Source: Toxonevra muliebris (taxonomy: Eukaryota > Arthropoda > Insecta > Diptera > Pallopteridae). From it: a stretch of 64,000 nucleotides of DNA. Every line of letters starts with the position of its first letter. Within the stretch, counting starts at the first letter, position 1. The stretch spans positions 35,297,890-35,361,889 of the forward strand of contig OY829328.1 in the NCBI GenBank assembly GCA_963691655.1, written 5' to 3'. The notes under the pieces are model-generated. The model made no database searches. It was not told the origin of the DNA and saw only the letters and a program-made list of their open reading frames with translations. The position numbers were made by a program, and so were the translations under genes. This document shows positions 50,346 to 60,472 of the stretch, in pieces.

Positions 50346-52131
50346 TTAGGGACAATATTAATTAGGGAAATTAATATTAAGTGGGTCTGCCATTGACAGA
50401 GAATGTCCCATATCCAAAACCATTTACAGCACAGCATTGAAATTTGTTACAAGGACATTGGTTGACAAAACCATGCACCAAAAAAATGTGGGTTCGGTTA
50501 AAAAAGTGGACGATGCACTTTCTATTTAACCTGAATTGTCATTATTGGATGTTTCAGGAACTATTTGCTTTGCAGTACTAATATTTGTCAATAGAACTCC
50601 GTGGGTAAGGGGTAGGGTTAAGATAAAGGGTGTAACACCATGCAATCCTAATTTTTTATACGGTATATTTTCTAAATTATTTGTGGTGCAGTGCTGATAG
50701 TCGACATAGGAACTTTAGTTGTAGGGGATGCTGCAAGAAAAAAATGAATGAAATAAATGAAGTATGCTAGCACAACCCATACAAAAGAAATGTTTAAAAC
50801 TATATATCTGAGAAACCATTGCAAGAAAAACAATAAAAGTTTATTTGCGAAGGCTGTATGTTCGTAATATTTATTAAGGAGACATATCGAGAAAGGTGGT
50901 GAAAGTTTGTATGCAAAGAGGGGATCTGGTTAGCATCAACTGAGAAGAATGTTGGCACTATTGGGGATAAGTGGGGATACGTGGGAGCTACTCATGTAAA
51001 TTAAATGAATGATTACTTTTTTTCATTCATTAGTTGGTAAATGCGCTCGATATCTCAAAGAAAAAAGATTACAAAAATTTTCTGAAAAATTTAATTTAAT
51101 ACTTTGATCGAATATTATCACTTGTCAAATAGTCTTCCAAAAATACCTTCGGAAACTGGGACGGAGCCAAAAGGGGTTAAATCACTTGAAAAATGTGTTT
51201 AAAACGGACCCATAGATCCTAGAGTGAAAATTCATTCTATTTTTCATAGCTTTCTATATTTTTCCTGGGGTTATTCCTTTCATTCTTCATGCTGTCTCTC
51301 TATCCGAACATCAAAAATTAAAATTACAAAATCAGTTCACTTTTACATACCATAGTTACGCCATGATTTTTTTCTTCTCATGGCTTTATTTATAAATAAA
51401 AAAAATTTCTTCTTTACACATAAATTGATATATCCCTGGAGCGCATGTGGTATTGCTCAAATACACATCAATTCAATATCCAGAATTATGTTAAACAACC
51501 TAAAAACATCGATAAAACATAACTAATCTCAATAGATTGAACCCTTTTCAAAATGAAATCAATTGCCCACCTCTCCTTAACACTATCACATCTCAAGGTC
51601 AAAAACAAAATATGAATACACTATTACTATACAGCATCATTGTACAAAGAATATTTGTTCATATACATACATTGTATATCTGTATGTTATACATTATATA
51701 TTACAATACATAAAAATAAATCAAAAACATGTTTTCACTCTTTTACGAGTAAGTTTCATGTCAATATTAGAGCATAACTTTACGTAGTTTGAAGAAAAAA
51801 AAACCCACAACATAATATGGAATATGCCCTTAATACACCCACTTGCCCATTAAAAAACCAAGTGGGAAGAAATATAAGTGTTGAAAAAAAGAAGCTGATT
51901 TAGAGAGCATAAAAAAAATTAAAGAATTTGAAGTAGTAAACTGTATTTACACGACCACCTTAAAGAAACAACAGAAAATAATAAAAATAATAATTTCTAG
52001 CTGGCAGTGAAATGAAAACGAATACGGATTTATAAGATAACGTACTATGCGTTACGGCTTATCTAAAGTTTACCATTTCAAATTTGGATAATAGTAAAAG
52101 TATCGAGCAAACAACAAAATAAATAAATATC
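50346..52131. other. AT-rich tract without supported gene
   Basis: Non-coding, with TACATA-type words near 51660-51720. No element could be bounded. Confidence 0.5.
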
Positions 52132-52140
52132 AATCATAGC

Positions 52141-52669
52141 TAACGCTCGTATCTTTTTTCGGACCAAAAACTGTATATTTCTACCAAAAAATTAAAAAAA
52201 ACTGTAAATTGAATTGAAAAAACTGTATATTTCGCGGTATCAATTTTTTTTCAATGAAAATCGAATATCTGAATCGTTTTCGTTCTCCATTTTAATATCT
52301 CCTTCTGTAGTTGTATTGAATTTGTGCTTTGACGAAATTTTACGAAGCGATTCCGGATTTGCTATAAGGTAATCAACGCATTTCAAGGATTTGCTATGAG
52401 GAAATCAACGCATGGATATTTCAAGTTACATTTGACGGTCAGAATCGCCTTCAATGTTTCCACTTCTATCAAAAGTATATTCGCAACGAGTTGCCATTGT
52501 TCTCTCAGACGTTTGCATTGCGATTGAAAACTTTGAATTTCGTAGCATTCAAAAATTTTATATTTTTTTTCTTAGTATAAAGGCGGTATTTTGGTTAAAA
52601 AGGCGGTATGCGGTTTTTGAGTCTAAAAAACAGTATAATACCGCGAAAAACTGTATAGATACGAGTGTT
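52141..52669. mobile_element. 529-bp MITE with 9-bp flanking repeats
   Basis: The flanks AATCATAGC (52132-52140) and AATCATGGC (52670-52678) agree at 8 of 9. The ends AACGCTCGTATCT and (reverse complement) AACACTCGTATCT match at 12 of 13. CTGTATA and GCGGTAT words recur inside both ends. A 9-bp duplication is usual for Mutator-like elements, but no transposase is present to confirm this. Confidence 0.65.
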
Positions 52670-52704
52670 AATCATGGCATAAGTAGTAAGTAGCAGCTAG
52701 TGCT

Positions 52705-52780
52705 CGTCGCCTGAGAATTGATTTGGCGTATAGGTATATGAATTTGTACACACATAAGCCAAATCAATTCTCAGGCGACG
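52705..52780. repeat. Perfect 23-bp inverted repeat (hairpin)
   Basis: CGTCGCCTGAGAATTGATTT with GGC (52705-52727) is followed 30 bases later by its exact reverse complement (52758-52780). The sequence is more GC-rich than its surroundings. Confidence 0.9.
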
Positions 52781-53098
52781 TGCTGTCACCGTCGATAAAA
52801 AAGAAATATCTCTTGATTGGGAATAATAAACCTGCAAATGTTTAAATTGCCTAAGAAAAGCTTTTCACTTCGCTTCTTCTATTTTTCTGGTTTCAGTTGA
52901 GCCGCTCCCGATGCATCATGATCACTGTAAACGATAGAAAAATGGCTTTTCGGGACAAGGGACGTAGTTTACACAATTTTCCAAATTTTCATATGAAAAA
53001 CTTTTTACAAATGGATAGTAGTTTGTTTAAATAAAATATTGATTGCAAACCTGTAAAAAATCAAAAAAAAAAAATCTTTAATTTTCTCGATCCCAAAC

Positions 53099-53126
53099 GT
53101 ATATAACCCCTTAAGGGGTTATATAC
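53099..53126. repeat. 28-bp perfect palindrome at a TTAA junction
   Basis: GTATATAACCCC, TTAA and GGGGTTATATAC form a perfect palindrome. It is best read as two transposon ends meeting at one shared TTAA (53111-53114). Confidence 0.85.
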
Positions 53127-53618
53127 ACTTGTTGTGGGAAAAAAGAGTATTTTAATTATTATTTTTTTGCCAAGGCGTTACATTTTTTTTCAGAATAAGT
53201 CACTGTATATCTGTTTGTTGATGTTTCAAGGTATTTCTTGAATTTTTTCAACAAAAAATGTTGACAACTGGGAACGACGCGGACGGCCGTTGTGACAAAA
53301 CACCTTTTTTCATAACATCTTGCTGTGAGAACAATAACTAAAGAACTAAAATTCAGATCGAGATTGGTGAAATGACTTTTGAGAAACCTTTCTCACCGCA
53401 AAGGAACTTTTTGAAAAACAATATCTTGAGATAATCGCATTTAAACTTTCGGCATCATGAGGTAGTTGGAGGTAGCGCGCTGCTGACAGCTCTAACTTTG
53501 GTTCAAGTGTTCAGATCTCAATGAAATTTGGAGAATAGTTTCTCAAGAGGATGTACATTGAGAAAATGTAATACAAAAATTTTCGATTTTTTCCGCCAGC
53601 ACAAGTGTGAATAACCCC
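53115..53618. mobile_element. 504-bp TTAA MITE
   Basis: The ends GGGGTTATATACACTTGT and (reverse complement) GGGGTTATTCACACTTGT match at 16 of 18. TTAA flanks both sides (53111-53114; 53619-53622). Non-coding interior. The left end abuts another copy's end, and a lone end at 22586 belongs to the same family. Confidence 0.85.
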
Positions 53619-53639
53619 TTAAAAATATGTGAAAAATTT

Positions 53640-53700
53640 ATGTATTTTAACGCCATCTAGCAACCTGAAAATAACTATTTTCCACAGCGCCATCTAGCGA
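53640..53700. repeat. Repeated CGCCATCTAGC word
   Basis: ACGCCATCTAGCAA and GCGCCATCTAGCGA lie about 40 bases apart in direct orientation; a similar GCGCCATCTGCCG occurs near 35811. Possibly an old duplication. Confidence 0.4.
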
Positions 53701-54127
53701 AGGTTTAACACCAAAATAAACATCAAAAATGAGTATCTCATAACAAAAATCGATGCAATAGCTGGAGTCGAATATTTTGCCAAATTTTCGAATTAATCTT
53801 CAATTTATTTTGACTATAAGTGAAATTTAAGCCACGTCAACTAATAAACTTAAATCGCGGGTTTCTTAAAACACAGACCATTCTTTGTAAATCCCAGAAA
53901 TAAGTTTTCTAATTATGGTTTAAGTTTTCGATAAAATCAACATTCATCCTGGGAAAGTGTAAATTTGACTAACTTTGACTCTCAGTGGCGTGTTGCACAA
54001 GAAATATTTTATCATAACAAACCGGCCTTTCGGAATTCGACTTCGATTTTGCACTAAAACGAGTTTCAGTTTAACGTTTACGACACTTTGTTTTGTATCA
54101 GGATTGATACAGTAATGGTCTTTGATA

Positions 54128-54394
54128 TATCGCTTATTTGCTAAAAGACTGTCATAAGTAAAAAAACCCGAATTTTGAGTTAATGATTCAGAATTATTCA
54201 ATATATCACGCTTCATATTGTGTAAAAATTTCATATCAATATCTTGTATACTCTTCGCGTGAGAATTATAAGATTTCTTCTTTTTTCTGCAAAGTGGGAG
54301 TCAATTGAAAACTTTAAACGCGATTTTTGCAAAATCGCGTTTTTTGCAAAATCGCGTTTTTTGAGTTATGACAGTCTTTTAGTAAATGAGCGAT
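54128..54394. repeat. Inverted repeat (30-bp arms) with a tandem 18-bp repeat
   Basis: ATCGCTTATTTGCTAAAAGA with CTGTCATAA (54128-54157) is the inverted partner of 54365-54394 with two mismatches. Just inside the right arm, TTTTTGCAAAATCGCG is repeated in tandem (54321-54362). Confidence 0.75.
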
Positions 54395-54399
54395 ATGCT

Positions 54400-57200
54400 G
54401 TTCCAGTACTCAAGTGATATTGGCCACCGTTGTCCCTCAATACTGAGTCGGTTGATGAACGAATGCGTTGCGTTGCGTTTCTACTGCAAAATGTGTTCAT
54501 CTGAATTGATTCCAAATTGCTTTATTTCCCCACTAGGCAAATCCACATACATCCATACGTTCAGCAGCACTCATCAAGCACATTCAGACACTTGAGTTTG
54601 CATTCGAGAAGAAAAAATCCTCCTCTTTTATATTTTTGCTGTTGTTGTAGCTATTATGCTGGCGTTGTGAACTAAAGGCTGCTTGTAATCTCTAAAGTGG
54701 TGCTAGAAAGATTTTTGTGTTTCTTTGCGGTTATAGGGAGAATTGTTCTACATATGTATGCATATTAAGTATGTGTCCTTCTGTATGGCAAATATTTAAC
54801 AACAACACAAATAGTAATATCAAAACAATAACACTTAATTTATAAAATATTTTCGATGTTGGATTTAATTACATACAATTTGTTTTCCTTAAGTTTTAGC
54901 AGCAGAAAACTTTGTACGATTAAAGTTCAATTAAGTTTGAAAGAACATAAGAAAAAGATTTTCCAAAAAGGAAACAACAACAAAATAAAAACATGAAAAA
55001 CAAAAGTAAGAGAAAAAATCAATTTATGATTTGTTATGCAATCAAATCAGATTTCATTGCAAGACAAGTAGGAAGCTAGAAAGTTGGTGCTGGCTGATGT
55101 TGCTGGAATACAAAGTAAAAGTTTTTCTTGTTTTTTTTTCTTACAAAATGAAACTTTTGCCACTTAAAGTAGTAAATGAATTGCAAAAAATGATAATCTC
55201 AATAAGAAAATTTTTACATTTTAATAAAACTGATACAAAGTAACTCTAGGTACGAGTGCAAACTTCAAAAAGTTTATATTGAATTTTATTAAAATTATTA
55301 TTCTATCTCCTTGCTTTACGATGTTTTTTTTTTTTTAATTTTTATTAATTGCATGAAATATTTTTAAATTCTAGGTATGCGATTGAGTAACGAGCAGTAA
55401 AACAACAAATGGTATATAATTTTCCATTTCAATTGCGCGCTCAACTAATTCTTGAAAATAGAAACACAATTTTATGTTTTTTCAGAATTCACTGGCCATG
55501 CTTCAAATGCATAGATACGTATTACTTTTCCTTCCCCCTCGCCAAATCTTCACTTCCACATTGTAGATATATGTGTTCAAATGCTAACGTGACCCTTCAG
55601 CTTAGCTCATGCTTCATCGCTGCTCTATTCTTGTCTATGTAGCCCATGGTGATGATGATAGTGTTATAGCAGCAGTAGTACCAGCAGCAACAGTGGCAGC
55701 AGTTGAGCTTGTGACGTTGAAGATGCTTTGGCCGGTTGGCTGCCGTGCCTGGCATTACTTTACTCTACTCTGCACTCTGTTTCACTATTTACTCTGCTCT
55801 TTCTCTACTTTATGTTAACGTTACAAGGACATGAATGGCACGTGATGTGCATATATAATTTAAATGCGAAATGATTGTAGACCGTTTATACTCGTCTATA
55901 TTTTCTTATATTTTTTAGTCGGTTTGGATTGTATATAAACTCAAAAGTAAACTATGTTGAGTGGCTTGAAATTAATGTTGTATGTTTCATACCGATAGCT
56001 AGAGTAAAGAAAGCAGTAAATTCTTGTAAAACATGAATGCGTCTTTCTTTCATCTACATAAGTACTTATGTAGGTACAAATTTATATTTTATTAAAAGCG
56101 TCGGCAGTAATAATGCCAATTGAGTTGAAAAATTAATAATATACTTTTAAAGGGTATCAAGGGAAGGTCCAGAAATTTTCAATAGCGGAGCGGAGGAAGG
56201 GTACAAAGGAGAAAATAATAAAAAATATATCTGTCTTAATATGAATTTAAGAATTTTAATTATATACGCGTTTTATACATAATAATATTGTTTTATTGAG
56301 CAGCTTTTTTCCTTATAATTGGATCAAGTTTGATTCGGAGGAATGTTTATTGAGGTGCCTCAGGTTCTATATAAAAGAAAAATTGTGGCTACCCTCTTGA
56401 TCCTTGGTTTATTATATGAAAACTCCCAAGATATTTCAGCTCAACCGATAAGTTGTCGTGAGCTGGGTTATTTTGGAAGAAAACTCTAAAAACATTTTTT
56501 TTTGAGAAAGTTTTGCTTCAGGCTGATGGACAACAAGTCAAGACATATAATAGACCTAAAAACGATGTGTGTGAGACCAATTTGATGTTTAATCCACCCC
56601 TCTCTTATGAGACGTATTGTCTTAGGGCATTTTTCCTGCAGATAGCCAAGGCTGAACAAGAGAAGCTAATAGAAGATAGACTTAACTTCCTCTTCATACT
56701 TACAGTTCCTATAAAAGTTATGTGAAACCGCGTCCAGTCCAGTGGAGTATAAGAATATGACCAGTCAGTACTTGCTTGAGATTATAGCTTGACCCTATTT
56801 GTTTAGGAATTGTGCCAGTTTGAAATTTTTGCTTGCAACTTGCCAGTGGTATTACCCGGGTAATTTTTACATTGTGAAAGCGTTATTGCTTGTGACTCTA
56901 GCTAATTCATTAGTTTTGTTATTCCCTTATACATATGTACATATGTCACTATCCCCTGATAAGGTGTAGTGTAAAGGGGAGGTTATTCGTTACTTTTTTT
57001 TAAAAAAGTGTTGTCCAAAATAAACTAATAGCCTTCTATTCGTTTATTCGTCTAAATTATTAATTATTCGTACAATTTTTGTACATTATCGAAAAATTCC
57101 ATTACTGTAGTCTTTAACTTTTCAGGATTTCCTAAATTTTCCGTTTTACTTTACATTAAGTTTGTCAGATATTTCATTGAGCATATACCGACTATCTAAA
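54400..57200. other. Non-coding tract with GAT/CAG triplet runs
   Basis: Short GATGAT and GCAGCA runs at 55648-55705 give a spurious alanine-rich frame. The part at 56440-56740 is less AT-rich and may be a decayed retroelement, but I could not assign it. Confidence 0.4.
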
Positions 57201-57209
57201 GCATATTTG

Positions 57210-57480
57210 GAAGTTAATTAATTACGAGCTAAGGATTTGATAGCAGTTTGGTTGTCGCTGAAAATTAATTCATCATAGACTGATACTTTTCACCGAACTA
57301 TTCTGATAGCCGGGTCAGCCACAACCTCCTTCCAAAGAGGTCTACAGGAGTTCACAGTATGAAACAAGCTAAAAATATTGCTTTTTTGGCTATCCGGCTT
57401 ACTATCCAATCTGGAACGAGTCTTAAATATTTCGCATAATCAAATAACCTTAGAATGACTCCATTAAGGGTCGAGTTGAG
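57210..57480 (-). pseudogene. Possible LINE RNase H fragment
   Basis: The minus strand reads YDELIFSDNQTAIKSLARN near 57275-57225, resembling the third RNase H block (SDSQAAIKAL). Upstream, WIVSRIAKKAIFLACF looks like coding sequence from the same relic, in another frame. Broken and partial. Confidence 0.45.
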
Positions 57481-58379
57481 AATTCTATACTTTTTAATGA
57501 TCTGCATGGGGCGGCGTCTAACTCCCAATTGCTACCTAAAACCAACCAAAACAACGAATTTGCAATAAAGTTATTTTGATAGAATTTAATTTAAGAAATA
57601 CAAAGTTGTGTATCAAATAGAACTTAATAAAATTAGTTAAACTTTTACTTTTTGTTCTACACAACTGAACATTTTTAAATGTAATAAAATTATTTTATAA
57701 ACTCTGATGATTCGGAGTAGATTCAACTCAACATTAATTAAAGCCGCAGCACAGAAATAGGATTGCACTGCATTACGTTTGCACTTGGAAATGTTTCCTT
57801 TTATTTCTGCATTACTGGCAAATTGAGTTTTACTTTCACTCATTATTAGAAATTTAGTATTAAAAAGTTTTCGATGAAACTTACCTCCAATGCAATATTG
57901 TATTTAATTAACATAAACGTTAAATAATATAAAAGAAAGTAATTATTTTTTTAATAATACAAATAGAAGCACTAAAGAGGGATAAGTAAGGAATGGAATG
58001 GAGAAAGTAATTAAAATGTAGAAAAAAAAAACAAAACTTTGACAAGATGTAAAACAAGAAAAGGCTGAGATTAATAGGAAAAGTAAAATCTGCTTTAGTT
58101 GTGTATAAAAAACTAGAGTAATTGTCTAATTTTTAAACTTTTTAACACAATTCCAGGAAAAAATAAGAAATTACTAAAGTTTCAAATTACTTTTTACAAA
58201 AAAATAGCAACAAAAAAAATAAATAAATAGAAATAAACCAGCAACAAAAGTTATAAATTTAACCACTTCAAATGCGCTCGCTCTAGTTGGCAAAACTGGA
58301 ATAAATTTTGCGAGAGAATAAATTTAGAAAAAATTTAGTAGCACAATTTTTATTTTACACAAATTGTATAAAAGTACAT
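57481..58379. other. AT-rich tract without supported gene
   Basis: No domain or repeat boundary seen. Confidence 0.5.
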
Positions 58380-58391
58380 TCATCTACCTAG

Positions 58392-58612
58392 CTATTTTTG
58401 CATACATAAATATGTATGTAAGAGTGTATGTAAGGAGGTGAGGTTGGGGGAGAAGTACATGCCAGCGAGATATTTCATTTGCCACACAATAACGCCACAG
58501 CCATATACGACGAGTACAACACCAACAACAGCAACAGCCACAATCGAGAAAATCATACATTTGCAACTCGAAGAAGTATACAGACGACGCGTCTGCATGT
58601 ACAAATGGAGAT
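58392..58612 (-). CDS. Candidate terminal exon with a transmembrane segment
   Basis: On the minus strand, a good splice acceptor, CATTTGTACATGCAG, ends at 58598. It is followed by an open frame that reads a strongly hydrophobic segment, MIFSIVAVAVVGVVLVVYG, then CGVIVWQMKYLAGMYFSPN and a short tail to the stop at 58392. The hydrophobic run is long enough for one membrane span. Local base composition is clearly less AT-rich than the surroundings. No partner exon was found and valine/alanine runs can arise from GTT/GCT repeats, so this remains a candidate. Confidence 0.25.
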
Positions 58613-59202
58613 GTATATGTGAATACTTACACACATATACACAAAAACATATATACAAATAAATACTATATGTATTTGTATAGAAAGTAGTGGCAAAAAA
58701 ATGTGTGCTCGTTTGTTTTGAAATTTAAATGAATTAATTTGTGTGCTTTCACTTGTAAATAAACTCAAATTGTGAGCAAATCAAATAACTCCACATAGAT
58801 ACATGCATACATACGCACACTCACACTCCCACACACAGAAAGACAACGGCACCAAACACAAACATAACTTGTAATTAAAATATGCTGGTAAGCATTTGTT
58901 TGTAACCACGTGTTTGTCACAAGGATTTCAAGTTCTGCCACACATAAAAAATTAAAAGTTGAATCTTTTAAACTCGGTGCGAAAATTTTAAATGCAATTT
59001 ACTCATACGCATATATAAATTCATAAAAATTTATATGTATGTATGTAAATATATACATATATGCGTTGATATTAAAACATAAAATACACATTTGCATAGC
59101 TCAAAAAATTTACACTTCCGTTTCCGGTTTAATCAGCAGAAAACTCATTTAATTCCATTCCAAGCCAATTAACATTTATTAACATATACCTACACACACA
59201 CT

Positions 59203-59366
59203 CTCTAGTGGATCCAAGGGGGAGGTGTATGGGGCTCAACGCGGGCCCCCTCCCCCCGACTAAAATCTAATTACATTTGGATCGTTGGTCATGAATCGAA
59301 AAACAAGAATAAAGAAACGTATAAATTAAAACTCTCCCCCTTAGGAAATTTCTGGGCCCGTTAGTG
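59203..59366. mobile_element. 164-bp hAT-like MITE, perfect 8-bp target duplication
   Basis: CACACACT flanks both sides exactly (59195-59202; 59367-59374), though it lies in a CA-rich stretch. The ends CTCTAGTGGATCC and (reverse complement) CACTAACGGGCCC match at 8 of 13. Non-coding, with GC-rich patches near both ends, and related to 3584-3761. Confidence 0.75.
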
Positions 59367-59939
59367 CACACACTTATGCATATAAACACACTCAGACAGA
59401 CATTTATAAATATAGCTACCATTAACCCATAAATTCCTTGCGTTAAAAGATAAACACACACAAACAGGCACACGCACACATTAAATTCAATGAGCTACTC
59501 CTCACACACACATCGAAGCACCACAGTGCTTTATTTTCATACAAAAATTGAATAAAAATTAAAGTAAGAGCTGTTGTAAGTTTACGAAATTTAACACAAA
59601 TGCTTTTAAGATAAATATAGAGCAATACTATAACATATACATATGTAATCACTATCGAAAGAATATTGTAAAATATCAATATTTCAGAAACTACTTTAGC
59701 ATTCAAGTTCAATTGAATTGCACAGTAACTACTGTGTTTTTGGCAAAAATAGGCGTTTAATATTTTAACAGCCAGCTTTTAAACTGCATTTGGAGTTAAT
59801 GAAAATTTAAAAAAAAAGTTGTAAATATTTTTAATTACTACTTTAATTTTATATTATAAATTTGGACAAATTAGGGTAAAAATTCTAACTAGACGCGTCT
59901 CTATACATTTCTCACAAACTACAGATGACTAAACGTTAA

Positions 59940-60468
59940 CCCTTTACTCGGCAAAGCGACGTCTACATCTGATATAGTTTCTTTTTTTTTCCATAAAACC
60001 TAAATTAAGACAAGACGAACTCTTTAATTTTTTTTGCTGTTTTTATAATTTGTCGGTTAAAAAAGGTTTCAGTTATACTCCTGAAATCAAGAAAAATCTC
60101 GCAATATTTACAATTTGATTAATATTTTTAGCAATCCTAAAAATAAAACAGGATGTTACTTACTAAGCGAAAAACAGTATTTTTTTTTGAAAAAATGTAA
60201 CTTACTACTTTTTTCAAAAATATTTCATCTCATTGAAATGCACACTATATGTTTTCTAAAAACCAGTGTGTAAATTTGGTGGTGTAAAATCAGTTTGTAA
60301 ATTTAGTGCTATAAAATCAGTTTCAGTTCCTTTTCTCACATTACAATAGTTGCATTTTGAAAAAAGAACTATTCAAGTCTAAAGAATTGTTTTAAAAACT
60401 AGTTGACTCGTGAAGTAATGGGTGATTTTTTTGTTGATTGTAAATATACAACTGTACCGTGTAAAGGG
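59940..60468. mobile_element. 529-bp piggyBac-like MITE
   Basis: TTAA flanks both sides (59936-59939; 60469-60472). The ends CCCTTTACTCGG and (reverse complement) CCCTTTACACGG match at 11 of 12. A 27-bp tandem duplication, TGTAAATTTGGTGGTGTAAA, lies at 60269-60322. No transposase is present. Confidence 0.85.
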
Positions 60469-60472
60469 TTAA

